Below are positions 44,121 through 53,512 of a stretch of DNA of 64,000 nucleotides, piece by piece (position 1 is the first letter of the stretch; the number at the start of each line of letters is the position of its first letter). Below the pieces are notes generated by a model, which was given only the letters and a program-made list of their open reading frames with translations, had not been told where the DNA came from and searched no databases. The position numbers were made by a program, and so were the translations under genes. The DNA comes from Actinomycetota bacterium (GTDB taxonomy: Bacteria; Actinomycetota; Thermoleophilia; Solirubrobacterales; Solirubrobacteraceae): contig WLOQ01000007.1 of the NCBI GenBank assembly GCA_009699245.1, positions 62,001 to 126,000 on the forward strand, read 5' to 3'.

Positions 44121-45317
44121 ATGCAGATGCGCCTGTCCGCTCGTCTCATCGTTCCCGCGGCCGTCTTCACGGCGGTCCTGCTCCTCTGGGCGATCCTGCC
44201 CATGGGCTCGCGCGGCGCAACATCGGCGGACCTCGGTCAGAAGATCCAGGAGACCGAGGCGAAGATCCAGCAGCGGCAGGGGACCGAGCAGCTGCTCACC
44301 ACGGACATCGCAGCGTGGACGACGAAGATCCGCGCCCTCGAGCGCCGCATCGCGCCGCTCCAGCGTCGGCTGGACGCCGCGCAGGCCGATCTCGACACCG
44401 AACAGGGCCACCTTGACGGCCTGCGCTCCGAGCTGCGCAGCGAGCAGGAGCGCAAGGTGCGCCTGGCCGCGCGACTCGCCGAGGGCCGCACGCAGCTCGC
44501 CGCACGGCTGCGCGAGCGCTACGTCGCCGACGCTCCGGATCTCGTCACCGTGATCCTCTCCTCCGACGGCTTCGCGCAGCTGCTCGAGCGCAGCGAGTTC
44601 CTGCGCCGCATCAACGAGCAGGACCGTCGCATCCTCACGCTCGTCCAGGGTGCGCAGGCGGATGCGACGCGCAACGCCGCGCGGCTCGCCGAGCTCGAGA
44701 CCAGCCAGCGAGTGGTCACGGCGCGCGTCGCCTCCCGCCGCGACCGGGCCGCTGCCGTCACGCAGGAGCTCGTCGACGTCCGCACGAGCTACGACCGCTC
44801 ACATGCCGCGAAGACGGCTGCGCTGCGCAGCGTCAAGGCCGATCGCCACGAGCTCGAGGGCGACCTTTCGAAGATGCGCGCTCAGCAGGCGCGGATCGAG
44901 AGCACGCTCAACGGATCGCCGGATCCGGGTCCGATCCGTGGTGGCCGCGGCGACATGATCTGGCCGGTCAACGGGCCGATCACCTCGCCGTTCTGTGAGA
45001 CCCGCTCGTGGGAGCGCTGCCATCCGGGGATCGACATCGGCGTCGGCGCCGGCACCCCGATCCGCGCGGCGCTCGGCGGGCGCGTCGCACTCGCCGGCCC
45101 GACCGGCGGGTACGGCAACTACACGTGCGTGCAGCACACCGCGTCGCTCTCGACCTGTTACGCCCACCAGTCGCGGATCGGTGTGAGCGTCGGCCAGCAG
45201 GTGTCCAAGGGGCAGGTCATCGGCTACAGCGGCTGCACCGGGTGGTGCTTCGGCGACCACCTGCACTTCGAAGTGCGCGTGAACGGGGCTGTGACGAACC
45301 CCATGAACTACCTGTAG
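44121..45317 (+). CDS. murein hydrolase activator/peptidase, M23 family with coiled coil (EnvC-like)
   Basis: 398 residues: N-terminal membrane/signal segment (about 8-30), two long coiled-coil stretches (about 38-130 and 190-265), and an M23 LytM-type domain at the end with HPGIDIG (zinc) and HLHFEVR. With both zinc motifs intact the domain could be active. ATG 44121 is followed by ATG 44127, which may be the real start. Head of a run M23 - lgt - lysA - hom - thrC - thrB. Confidence 0.9.
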   Translation: MQMRLSARLIVPAAVFTAVLLLWAILPMGSRGATSADLGQKIQETEAKIQQRQGTEQLLTTDIAAWTTKIRALERRIAPLQRRLDAAQADLDTEQGHLDGLRSELRSEQERKVRLAARLAEGRTQLAARLRERYVADAPDLVTVILSSDGFAQLLERSEFLRRINEQDRRILTLVQGAQADATRNAARLAELETSQRVVTARVASRRDRAAAVTQELVDVRTSYDRSHAAKTAALRSVKADRHELEGDLSKMRAQQARIESTLNGSPDPGPIRGGRGDMIWPVNGPITSPFCETRSWERCHPGIDIGVGAGTPIRAALGGRVALAGPTGGYGNYTCVQHTASLSTCYAHQSRIGVSVGQQVSKGQVIGYSGCTGWCFGDHLHFEVRVNGAVTNPMNYL

Positions 45318-45353
45318 CGCCCGTACGCCCTGCGACCTGCGAAGCTCTGGGGC

Positions 45354-46148
45354 ATGCAGCCCGAGATCGTCATCCTCGGCATCTCGGTCAAGACCTTCGG
45401 CCTGATGTTCGCGCTGGGCTTCCTCGCCTCGGCCGCGGTGATCCGGCGCCGGATGGTCGAGATCGGCAAGCCGGCCGACTGGACCTACGGCATGATCTTC
45501 TCGGCGTTCCTCGGGGGACTGATCGGTGCGCGGCTGGCGTGGGTCATCGAGAACCCCGATGAGGTCAACAACGTCGGCGACCTCTTCGGCGGGTCGGGAC
45601 TCGTCTGGTACGGCGGGGTCATAGGCGGAGCGCTCTTCGTCCTCATCTGGGCGCGGCGCCAGGGGTGGGCGAACGCCTCGACCTTCGACATGGCCGCCGT
45701 GCCGCTCGCGCTCGGCAACGCGATCGGCCGGATGGGCTGCCAGCTCTCCGGGGATGGCGACTACGGCAAGGCGTGGAACGGTCCGTGGGCGATGGGATAC
45801 GCCGACGGCACCTCACCGACGGCCCCGGGGGAGACGGTGCACCCGACGCCGATCTACGAATCCATCGCGATGGGCCTCATCGCCTGGGTCCTCTGGACGC
45901 TGCGCGATCGCGTGCGCCCCGGGGCGCTGCTCGCCCTGTGGCTCGTGCTCGCGGGCCTCGAGCGGCTGCTCATCGAGTTCCTGCGCCGCAACCCCGACGA
46001 GGCGCTCGGACTGACGCTGCCACAGCTCCAGTCGGTCGTGATGATCCTGGGCGGCCTGCTCTGGCTGGCGATCGTGCGCCGCAGGCACGGCTCCGTCCTG
46101 CTGCCGGGCACGACGTCCGCAGCGGCCGCGACGCCCGCCGTCGCCTGA
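45354..46148 (+). CDS. lgt: prolipoprotein diacylglyceryl transferase
   Basis: Adds diacylglycerol to lipobox Cys in prolipoproteins, several of which are encoded in this window. 264 residues, seven hydrophobic segments, ending with a Pro/Ala-rich tail. Signature GNAIGRMGCQLSGDGDYG is the GR-G-L-like catalytic loop in the GDGDYG variant. ATG 45354; 36 bp after the M23 gene. Confidence 0.92.
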   Translation: MQPEIVILGISVKTFGLMFALGFLASAAVIRRRMVEIGKPADWTYGMIFSAFLGGLIGARLAWVIENPDEVNNVGDLFGGSGLVWYGGVIGGALFVLIWARRQGWANASTFDMAAVPLALGNAIGRMGCQLSGDGDYGKAWNGPWAMGYADGTSPTAPGETVHPTPIYESIAMGLIAWVLWTLRDRVRPGALLALWLVLAGLERLLIEFLRRNPDEALGLTLPQLQSVVMILGGLLWLAIVRRRHGSVLLPGTTSAAAATPAVA

Positions 46149-46186
46149 GCGCCGCGGTCGCCACGTCGTGCGATGATGCGCCCCGC

Positions 46187-47461
46187 ATGGGGCAGGCGCA
46201 ACAGCTCTCGCATGTCTACCCGCGCGGGAGCCGTGTCGACGACCGGGGCCGCATCGAGGTCGGCGGCTGCGACACCACGGAGCTGGCGCGCGAATTCGGC
46301 ACGCCCGCCTACGTCGTCGTCGAGGACGACATTCGCGCCCGTGCCCATGCGTTCGTCAGCGCCTTCGGCGCGCACACCGACGCGTTCGATGTGATCTTCG
46401 CCTCGAAGGCATTCCCCTGCACCGCCGTCTATCGCCTCCTCTGGGAGGAGGGGATCGGCTGCGACGTCGCCGGGCCGGGCGAGCTCACCCAGGCGCTGGC
46501 CGCCGGTGTGGACCCGGCGCGCATCTATCTCCACGGCAACGCGAAGACGCATGCCGAGATGGCGCAGGCGCTCGCCGCGGGCGTCGGATACGTGATCGTC
46601 GACAACCTGCGCGATCTCGACCTGCTCGAGGAGCTGGCGGGGAGCCGTCCGGGAGCCGCGCCGCAGGCCGCCTTCCTGCGCGTCGCCCCGGGCGTGAGTC
46701 CCGATACGCACCCGGCGATCTCGACCGGCGGCCCCAACACGAAGTTCGGCTTCGACCTGGCCCACGCCCCCGCGGCGCTCGAGCGCGCGGCCGCATCGCC
46801 CGCCATCGACCTGCGCGGCATCCATCTGCACATCGGCTCACAGATCCTCGACACGGCGCCGTTCCGCACGGCGCTCGAGGCGGTGGCGCCGCTCGCCGCG
46901 GGCCTGCCCGAGATCAACTTCGGCGGGGGGCTCGGGGTCGCGTACGGCGCCCACGATGAGCCGCCGTCGATCGAGGCCTACGTCGCCGCGAAGGTCGCTG
47001 CGGTGCGCGACCTGCTCGGTGCGGACGTGCGGATGGTCGACGAGCCGGGGCGCGCGCTCGTCGCGAATTCGACGGTCACGCTCTACGAGGTGCAGTCGGT
47101 CAAGCGCAACGTCGACACGTACGTCGCCGTCGACGGCGGCATGTCGGACAACCTGCGGCCGATGCTCTACAACGCCCGCTACGAGGCGCGGATCAGCGGG
47201 CGCACGGGTGCGGGGACGAGGTGCCATGTCGTCGGCAAGCACTGCGAGTCGGGCGACATCCTCGTCCGCGACGCCGAGCTCGCCGACCCGCAGCCCGGGG
47301 ACATTCTCGTCACGCCGGGCACTGGGGCCTACGGTCATGCGATGGCGAACACCTACAACGGGGCGCTGCGCCCGCCCGTGATCTTCGTGTCCGGCGGCAA
47401 CGCCCGGGTCGTGGTCCGCCGGGAGACCCACGCCGATCTGCTCCTTCGTGATGTCGGCTGA
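46187..47461 (+). CDS. lysA: diaminopimelate decarboxylase
   Basis: Last step of lysine synthesis, PLP dependent. 424 residues: PLP-lysine in VIFASKAFPC (near 69), LRGIHLHIGSQ, GGGLGVAYG, MVDEPGRALVAN and CESGDILVRDAEL near the end. ATG 46187 is chosen over upstream frames. The stop overlaps the hom start by 11 nt, so lysA and hom are coupled. Confidence 0.95.
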   Translation: MGQAQQLSHVYPRGSRVDDRGRIEVGGCDTTELAREFGTPAYVVVEDDIRARAHAFVSAFGAHTDAFDVIFASKAFPCTAVYRLLWEEGIGCDVAGPGELTQALAAGVDPARIYLHGNAKTHAEMAQALAAGVGYVIVDNLRDLDLLEELAGSRPGAAPQAAFLRVAPGVSPDTHPAISTGGPNTKFGFDLAHAPAALERAAASPAIDLRGIHLHIGSQILDTAPFRTALEAVAPLAAGLPEINFGGGLGVAYGAHDEPPSIEAYVAAKVAAVRDLLGADVRMVDEPGRALVANSTVTLYEVQSVKRNVDTYVAVDGGMSDNLRPMLYNARYEARISGRTGAGTRCHVVGKHCESGDILVRDAELADPQPGDILVTPGTGAYGHAMANTYNGALRPPVIFVSGGNARVVVRRETHADLLLRDVG

Positions 47462-48674
47462 CACCTGCACCATCGGCCTGCTCGGCCACGGCACCGTCGG
47501 ATCGGCCTTCGCCGATCTCGTCGCCGCGCGCGCCGACGACATCACGCGGATCACCGGCCGGCGCCCGCAGATCGGCGGGATCCTGACGCGCAGCCTGGGC
47601 GACGCCGACGCGATCCTCGCGGGGTCCGACATCGTCGTGGAGCTCATGGGCGGGGTGGAGACCGCGCGCGACCTCGTCCTGCGAGCGCTGCGCTCCGGCA
47701 CGCCGGTCGTCACGGCCAATAAGCAGCTCGTCAGTCGCCATGGTCCGGAGCTCGCGCAGGCCGCTCGCGAGGGCGGTGTCGCGCTGCGCTACGAGGCTGC
47801 GGTCGCGGGCATCGTGCCGGTCGTCCGTGTGCTCGGCGAATCGCTCGCGGGCGCACAGGTCGACCGCGTGCACGGGATCGTCAACGGCACGACGAACTTC
47901 ATCCTCAGCCAGATGGCCGCCACCGGCGCCACCTACGCCGATGCGCTCCGCGAGGCCCAGGAGCTCGGGTATGCCGAGGCGGACCCGACCGAGGACGTCA
48001 GCGGCGCCGACGCCGCAGCGAAGATGGCGATCCTCGCGCGCCTCGCCTTCGGCCATTGGGTCCATCTCGACGACGTCGTGTTCGAGGGGATCGAGCACGT
48101 CACGGCCGACGACATGGCCTACGCGCGCCAATTCGACCTCGCACTGAAGCTCGTCGGCACCGCCGAGCGCGTCGGCGACGGACTCTCCGTCCGTGTGCAT
48201 CCCGCCTTCCTCCCGGTCGGTCACCCGCTCGCGTCGGTCGACGGCCCGTTCAACGCCGTCACGATCGAGTCGGCGGCGATCACGGAGATCACGCTCTCCG
48301 GGCCCGGCGCCGGCGGTCCGCAGACTGCGAGCGCCGTCCTCGGCGACGTCGTCAGCGCCATGATCGGCGCACCCGGGCCGCCCGAGCCGCACGCGCCCGC
48401 CGTGATCGGCTCCGGGGTCGCCAGCGCCTTCTACGTCCACCTCGAGGTCGCCGACCGGCCCGGGGTGCTCGCCCAGGTCGCCGAGCGCCTCGGCCTGCAG
48501 GGGATCTCCGTCAAGTCGGTGATCCAGGACGGCCTGGGCGAGACTGCGCGCCTCGTGATCGTGACCCATACCGTGTCGGAGCAGGATTTCGCTGCTGCGC
48601 TCGACCTCATCCGTGCCCTCGACGTCGTTCGCGCCGTACGCGCGATCCGCGTCATCGACGAACACTTCTCCTGA
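47451..48674 (+). CDS. hom: homoserine dehydrogenase
   Basis: NAD(P)-dependent reduction of aspartate semialdehyde to homoserine. 407 residues: Rossmann [12 protein letters not shown] near the start, [14 protein letters not shown] in the middle, [12 protein letters not shown], and a C-terminal ACT domain (about 325-400, with [15 protein letters not shown]) that usually mediates threonine feedback. GTG 47448 just before ATG 47451 is in frame; ATG preferred. Confidence 0.95.
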   Translation: MSADTCTIGLLGHGTVGSAFADLVAARADDITRITGRRPQIGGILTRSLGDADAILAGSDIVVELMGGVETARDLVLRALRSGTPVVTANKQLVSRHGPELAQAAREGGVALRYEAAVAGIVPVVRVLGESLAGAQVDRVHGIVNGTTNFILSQMAATGATYADALREAQELGYAEADPTEDVSGADAAAKMAILARLAFGHWVHLDDVVFEGIEHVTADDMAYARQFDLALKLVGTAERVGDGLSVRVHPAFLPVGHPLASVDGPFNAVTIESAAITEITLSGPGAGGPQTASAVLGDVVSAMIGAPGPPEPHAPAVIGSGVASAFYVHLEVADRPGVLAQVAERLGLQGISVKSVIQDGLGETARLVIVTHTVSEQDFAAALDLIRALDVVRAVRAIRVIDEHFS

Positions 48675-48678
48675 TCTG

Positions 48679-49707
48679 ATGCCCGGACTCATCGAGCGCT
48701 ACCGCGACCGCCTGCCCTTCGGCCCCGACGACCCCGTCATCAGCCTCCAGGAGGGATCGACGCCGCTCGTCTACGCCTGCCGGATCTCCGAGCTGGTTGG
48801 CGCGCAGGTGTGGCTCAAGATCGAAGGGGCCAACCCGACCGGGTCGTTCAAGGACCGTGGTATGACCTGCGCGGTTTCCGCCGCCGTGCGCGAGGGCGCG
48901 AGCGCCGTCATCTGCGCGTCGACCGGCAACACGGCGGCGAGCGCCGCCGCATACGCCGCGCGCGCGGGACTGCGCGGCGCCGTGATCGTCCCGGAGGGCA
49001 AGATCGCCACCGGCAAGCTGGCGCAGGCGCTGATGCACGGTGCACGCGTGATCGCGCTGCGCGGCAACTTCGACCAGGCGCTCGAGCTCGTGCGCGAGCT
49101 CGCTGCGAAGCACCCGATCGCGCTCGTCAACTCGGTCAACCCCTTCCGGCTCGAGGGTCAGAAGACCGCGGCCTTCGAGATTCTCGAGGAGATCGGGCCG
49201 ATCGATGCGCTCTGCATCCCGGTCGGCAACGCGGGCAACATCACGGCGTACTGGAAGGGCTTCCAGGAGTGGGAGCCCGGCGCCGCGCTCCCGCAGATGC
49301 GGGGCTTCCAGGCCGCCGGCGCCGCGCCGCTCGTGCACGGCGCGCCGGTCGAACGGCCCGAGACCGTCGCGAGCGCCATCCGGATCGGCAACCCGGCACG
49401 CTGGGAGGAGGCGATGACCGCGATGCGCGATTCGCGCGGCGGTGTCGAGGCGGTCACGGACGCGCAGATTCTCGACGCCTATCGCCTGCTCGCATCAAGC
49501 GAAGGCGTCTTCTGCGAGCCGGCGAGCGCCGCGTCCGTCGCCGGACTGCTCACCTACGGGGCGCCCGAAGGCGCAGAGCGCATCGTCTGCGTCCTCACGG
49601 GCCACGGCCTCAAGGATCCGCAGACGGCGCTCGAGCAGGCCGGGTCGGTCGTTCCCTGTGAGGCCGACCTCGCGTCGGTCGAACGGGCGATCTACGACGG
49701 AGCCTGA
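48679..49707 (+). CDS. thrC: threonine synthase
   Basis: PLP enzyme converting phosphohomoserine to threonine. 342 residues: PLP-lysine in [20 protein letters not shown] for phosphate binding, and [15 protein letters not shown]. The start ATG 48679 is 4 bp after hom; the longer open frame upstream runs over the hom end. The stop overlaps thrB by 1 nt (TGATG). Confidence 0.95.
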   Translation: MPGLIERYRDRLPFGPDDPVISLQEGSTPLVYACRISELVGAQVWLKIEGANPTGSFKDRGMTCAVSAAVREGASAVICASTGNTAASAAAYAARAGLRGAVIVPEGKIATGKLAQALMHGARVIALRGNFDQALELVRELAAKHPIALVNSVNPFRLEGQKTAAFEILEEIGPIDALCIPVGNAGNITAYWKGFQEWEPGAALPQMRGFQAAGAAPLVHGAPVERPETVASAIRIGNPARWEEAMTAMRDSRGGVEAVTDAQILDAYRLLASSEGVFCEPASAASVAGLLTYGAPEGAERIVCVLTGHGLKDPQTALEQAGSVVPCEADLASVERAIYDGA

Positions 49708-50561
49708 TGGCCCGGCACGTCGTCGTCCGCGTCCCCGCCTCCTCGGCCAACCTCGGTCCGGGGTTCGACGTGCTCGCGGCCGCGCTCGGGATCCACATGG
49801 AGCTCGAGGTCGTCGAGACGCCCGGGGTCTTCGCGGTCGAGACCGACCTGCAGATCTCGCGCGACCGCCGCAACCTCGCCGTGCGCGGCTTTGAGCGCCT
49901 GCTCGCCCCTGACGACTTCACCTTCCGCATCCGCTCCGAGATCCCGCTGTGCGGCGGGCTCGGCACCAGCGCCGCGGCGTATGTCGCGGGCCTCGTCGCC
50001 GCCGACCATCTGCTCGGCGGGGGGACCACCGATCTCCTCGCGGCGGCCACCGACCTTGAGGGGCACCCCGACAACGTCGCCGCGGCCCTGCTCGGCGGCA
50101 TCGTGATCTGCGTCGACGGCGGCACGGCGGGCATCGCGCCGCCGGAGGGTCTTGAGCTGCTCCTCGCCACGCCGTATGCGGCGGTGCGCACGCGGCAGGC
50201 ACGCGAGGCGCTGCCGGCAGCGGTGCCGATCGAGGAGGCGGTCTTCAACATCGCCCATGCGGCGACGCTGACGCTCGGCCTTGCGACCGGCGACCTCGAC
50301 CTCGTGGCGCGCGGCCTCGCCGACCGTCTGCACCAGGACCGGCGGGCGCATCTCTACCCGCAGTCGCTCGCGCTCGCAGCCCAGGCACGGGCCGCGGGGG
50401 CCCTTGGCGCGACGATCTCCGGCGCCGGTCCGGCGGTGCTCATCTGGGTGCGCAGCGCCCGTGCCGCCGAGGTCTTCGACGCGCTGGTCCCCGCGGTCGC
50501 CGGCTGGGCCGACCTGCGCCGCGTCGCGATCGAGGCCGTCGGCGCGCGCGTCGTCGGCTAG
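49707..50561 (+). CDS. thrB: homoserine kinase
   Basis: GHMP kinase forming phosphohomoserine. 284 residues with RVPASSANLGPGFD at the start, the ATP-loop IPLCGGLGTSAAAYVAGL near 75 and the late TISGAGPAVLIWV. Completes hom-thrC-thrB. The stop TAG shares CTAG with the convergent ParA gene. Confidence 0.95.
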   Translation: MARHVVVRVPASSANLGPGFDVLAAALGIHMELEVVETPGVFAVETDLQISRDRRNLAVRGFERLLAPDDFTFRIRSEIPLCGGLGTSAAAYVAGLVAADHLLGGGTTDLLAAATDLEGHPDNVAAALLGGIVICVDGGTAGIAPPEGLELLLATPYAAVRTRQAREALPAAVPIEEAVFNIAHAATLTLGLATGDLDLVARGLADRLHQDRRAHLYPQSLALAAQARAAGALGATISGAGPAVLIWVRSARAAEVFDALVPAVAGWADLRRVAIEAVGARVVG

Positions 50562-51343
50562 GAGAGGGCGTCGAGTCGCGCGGCCACGTGGAGGCGCGCA
50601 TCATCGAGCTCGAGGCGCCGGAGGATCTCCTCGGCGACGCGCAGGTAGTCCGCTCCGAGGTCGGGGCGGTGCTCGTAGATCGGGACGGCACGTTCGGCCG
50701 ATTCGGCGTAGGCGATCGACTGGCGTACCGTCGTGTCGAAGAGTCGGTCGCCCACGTGTTCGCGCAGCGACTCGAACGCCTCACGGGAATGGACGGTGCG
50801 CATGTCCGCGATGTTGAAGAGCACGCCGAGCCACTGGAGCCCGGGGTTGAGGCTGTCGCGCGCGAGCTCGATCACCTCGAGCGCCTGCTCGACGCCCTGG
50901 AGCGCGAAGTACTGCGCCTCGCTGCTCAGCAGCGCGTGGTCGGCGGCGACGAGCGCGTTGACGGTCAGCAGGCCGAGGGCCGGCGGACAGTCGATGATGA
51001 TCAGGTCGTAGGCGTCCGCGACGTCGGCCAGCGCGCGGCGCAGCGTGAGCTCGCGGCCCATCCGTCCGGCGAGCGTGAGCTCCGCCTCGGCGAGGGAGAG
51101 ATTCGCGGGGATGACGCCGTCGTGGGTCGCCGCCGCAGCGCTCGCGCGGCCGCTGAGCACGTCGCCGATCGTCGGGTCGGCCTCTGGATCGACGTCGAAG
51201 TAGTCGGAGAGATTGCCCTGTGGATCGAGGTCGACGGCGAGGACCTGCAGCCCGGCGTCACGAAAGGCCGCCGTGAGATGGCGCACGGTCGTCGTCTTGC
51301 CCGTACCGCCCTTCTGCGAGAGCACCGCGATCGTCTGCGCCAT
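50558..51343 (-). CDS. ParA family ATPase (chromosome-partition type)
   Basis: 261 residues: deviant Walker A KGGTGKTTT (11-19), VLAVDLDPQGNLSDYF (Walker A' type) and DLIIIDCPPALGLLTVNAL (Walker B). A ParB is not in the window, and the typical gidB/parAB neighbourhood of the origin is missing, so it may act with the FHA protein or in protein positioning. The start is inside the FHA frame: the two genes share 86 bp in different frames. Confidence 0.9.
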   Translation of the reverse strand: MAQTIAVLSQKGGTGKTTTVRHLTAAFRDAGLQVLAVDLDPQGNLSDYFDVDPEADPTIGDVLSGRASAAAATHDGVIPANLSLAEAELTLAGRMGRELTLRRALADVADAYDLIIIDCPPALGLLTVNALVAADHALLSSEAQYFALQGVEQALEVIELARDSLNPGLQWLGVLFNIADMRTVHSREAFESLREHVGDRLFDTTVRQSIAYAESAERAVPIYEHRPDLGADYLRVAEEILRRLELDDARLHVAARLDALS

Positions 51344-51908
51344 CGACGGGAAGTCTACGCCGGGTCGCCACCGTCTCCACGTAGTGCAGGCGGTGACACC
51401 CGACGGCGATCTCGTCGCCGTCGCGCAGCTGCCGCCATTCGATGCGGCGCCCGTTGACGAACACGCCGTTGAGGCTGCGGTCGTCGAGGACGCGCAGCCC
51501 GTCGGGTTGCCGGACGATCAGGGCGTGCCGCCGCGAGACGGTCGGATCGTCGAAGCGCACGTCGGCCGCGAGGCTGCGGCCGATGCGGGTCCACTCACGG
51601 CTGACGAGGTGCACGGCGGGGGTGACGCCGTCGTCCTCGCGCTCGAACACGAGGTAGGACCCCGGGTGCGCCAGGTCGTCGGCGACACTGCGCAGGAGCG
51701 CTGAGCGGGCTGGGTCGGGCGGTGGCGGGGGGATCCGCACCATCGTCAGCGCGGACGCGAACATCGACGCGCGGCTGAAGTGCAGCCCGCCGCACCCGGG
51801 GCACGCGTCAGGCAGCGCATCCTGCCGCACCAGCGTCATGAGATACCCGCAGTCATCGCAGCGGAACGATCCGGTCTCCGCCATCGTGCCTGAGAGATCG
51901 TCGTCCAT
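51258..51908 (-). CDS. FHA-domain protein with N-terminal zinc ribbon
   Basis: 216 residues. N-terminal C4 zinc ribbon (CDDCGYL and CPGCGGLH), a Pro-rich link, then an FHA domain (about 97-178) with TRIGRSLAADVRFDDPTVSRRHA and LNGVFVNGRR, which binds phosphothreonine. The tail after HRLHYVETV (about 36 residues) is basic and overlaps the ParA start region in another frame. ATG 51908 has GGGGAGG upstream. Kinase partner unknown. Confidence 0.85.
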   Translation of the reverse strand: MDDDLSGTMAETGSFRCDDCGYLMTLVRQDALPDACPGCGGLHFSRASMFASALTMVRIPPPPPDPARSALLRSVADDLAHPGSYLVFEREDDGVTPAVHLVSREWTRIGRSLAADVRFDDPTVSRRHALIVRQPDGLRVLDDRSLNGVFVNGRRIEWRQLRDGDEIAVGCHRLHYVETVATRRRLPVDGADDRGALAEGRYGQDDDRAPSHGGLS

Positions 51909-52059
51909 GGGATCGGCCTCCCCGTCGCTCGTGGCCCGCAAACCCGAGTGCGGGCGTCTCTGGTGTCGAAGGGTACTCCTACGTACCAAATGTCACAAAC
52001 AGAAATCGGGTGGGTCGGTCGCCGCTTTGCATCGCGGGGGAGCGGGAAGGACGGAGCCG

Positions 52060-52332
52060 ATGCGCGGCGAACCACGAACGATGCTCCGTGACACGACGCT
52101 GTCCACCCCGGAACTCGAGTGGCGGCGGCTCCCCCGCGCCGAGGCGCAGGATCACTGCACCTGCGGCGGCTGCGGACGTCGGCCGCTGATCGGCGAGACC
52201 GTGCATCAGTTCGGCACGAAGGTCGTGTGCGATCTCTGCCGCCATCGCCGGCGCCAGTCCCCCGACTCGAGCCATCGCGTGCGCCATGCCGAGTTCGGCG
52301 CGAGCGTGCGGATCTTGTCGAAGGCCGCCTGA
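52060..52332 (+). CDS. small zinc-finger-like hypothetical protein
   Basis: 90 residues, function unknown. Contains CTCGGCGRRP and CDLCRHRRR, four-plus cysteines spaced for one zinc site. GGAAGG 9 nt before ATG 52060 supports this start; ATG 52081 is possible. Upstream it is divergent from the FHA gene. Confidence 0.68.
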   Translation: MRGEPRTMLRDTTLSTPELEWRRLPRAEAQDHCTCGGCGRRPLIGETVHQFGTKVVCDLCRHRRRQSPDSSHRVRHAEFGASVRILSKAA

Positions 52333-52378
52333 GCCGCACCGGCCAGTCGACGGCCGCACGGATAGACTCCGCCCGCGC

Positions 52379-52903
52379 ATGCAGCCCTTCACCGTCGAGA
52401 GAACGGTCGCCCGGCCGCGCGAGGACGTCTTCACCTACCTCAGCGACGCCGCGAACCACCCGGAGTTCACCGACCACTTCCTGCGCGATTGGCGCATGAC
52501 GCGCGAGGAGACGACAGGCGTCGGCGCCGGTGGGCGCTTCAAGGGGAAGCTCCCGTTCGCCCGCTTCCCATGGGGTGACTGGACGATCGTCGAACTCGAT
52601 CCGCCGCTCACGATCGTGCTCCAGGGCCGCACCGGCAAGTTCAACCGCATCCGCACGCTCACGCTCATCGAACTGCGCGAGGCCGGCGCGGGCCGCACCC
52701 GCGTGCTCGTCACGATCGAGACCCAGCCGGTGTACCCGAGCGATCGATTCCTCGAGTCCCTCGGCCAGCGCTCGGCGCTCAGGCGCCATTGGAAGCGCGC
52801 GCTGCGGCGCCTCCAGCTCATCCTCGAAGAGGACCGCGGACGGGGCGAGCGCGCCACGATCGCCGGCGGTCCGCGCAAGCCCGCGTCGCGCCTGTCCGCC
52901 TGA
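52379..52903 (+). CDS. SRPBCC (START-like) family protein
   Basis: 174 residues: MQPFTVERTVARPREDVFTYLSDAANHPEF at the start is the typical beginning of polyketide-cyclase/START folds, followed by a beta-rich core and a C-terminal helix (LRRLQLILEEDRG). Could bind a hydrophobic ligand. ATG 52379 is 10 nt after TAGACT (52363-52368). Confidence 0.78.
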   Translation: MQPFTVERTVARPREDVFTYLSDAANHPEFTDHFLRDWRMTREETTGVGAGGRFKGKLPFARFPWGDWTIVELDPPLTIVLQGRTGKFNRIRTLTLIELREAGAGRTRVLVTIETQPVYPSDRFLESLGQRSALRRHWKRALRRLQLILEEDRGRGERATIAGGPRKPASRLSA

Positions 52904-52944
52904 CGGCGCTCCTTCGGACCCATCGCATAGACTCCACCACCGTC

Positions 52945-53505
52945 ATGAAGCGTCTTCCTCTGCTCCTCGCCCTTGCCGTCGCGGCCGTCACGCTCGCCGC
53001 CTGCGGTGCCAACACCCCCAAGACGGTGACGCAGGGAGAGTCTGAGGCGATCTACGTGACCCTCGGCCCGATGCAGTACCAGGTCCAGGTCTCGCGCCAG
53101 CTCAACCAGTACGAGGTCGGCGACCGCGCACTGCTCGCGGGCGTGGCCGAGGCCGAGAAGACGCTCGGGACCGACGACATCTGGTTCGGTGTCTGGGTCC
53201 GGATCTTCAACGGCACCGACGCCGACCATCCGGCTGCCGATCAGTTCAAGATCGTTGACACCAAGGGCGCCGAGTACGAGCCGGTGACGGTCAGCGAGGA
53301 CAACGCCTTCGCCTACCAGCCGACGACGGTGCGCGCGAACGACGACTACCCGCAGCCGGGCAGCGCCGGCGCCGAGTCACCGACGACCGGTGCGCTCCTC
53401 CTCTTCAAGCTTCCGCGCCAGGCGCTGGACTTCCGTCCGCTCGAGCTCGAGTTCTCGAACTCCCAGATTCCCGGCGCGACGTCGACGGTCCGCCTCGACG
53501 TCTGA
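52945..53505 (+). CDS. lipoprotein of unknown function
   Basis: 186 residues with lipobox TLAAC (near residue 20). The rest is beta-rich with YVTLGPMQYQVQVSRQLN and FGVWVRIFNG, somewhat like DUF4352/immunoglobulin-type secreted proteins, but I cannot name it. TAGACT (52928-52933) lies 11 nt before ATG 52945. Confidence 0.75.
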   Translation: MKRLPLLLALAVAAVTLAACGANTPKTVTQGESEAIYVTLGPMQYQVQVSRQLNQYEVGDRALLAGVAEAEKTLGTDDIWFGVWVRIFNGTDADHPAADQFKIVDTKGAEYEPVTVSEDNAFAYQPTTVRANDDYPQPGSAGAESPTTGALLLFKLPRQALDFRPLELEFSNSQIPGATSTVRLDV

Positions 53506-53512
53506 TCGGGCG

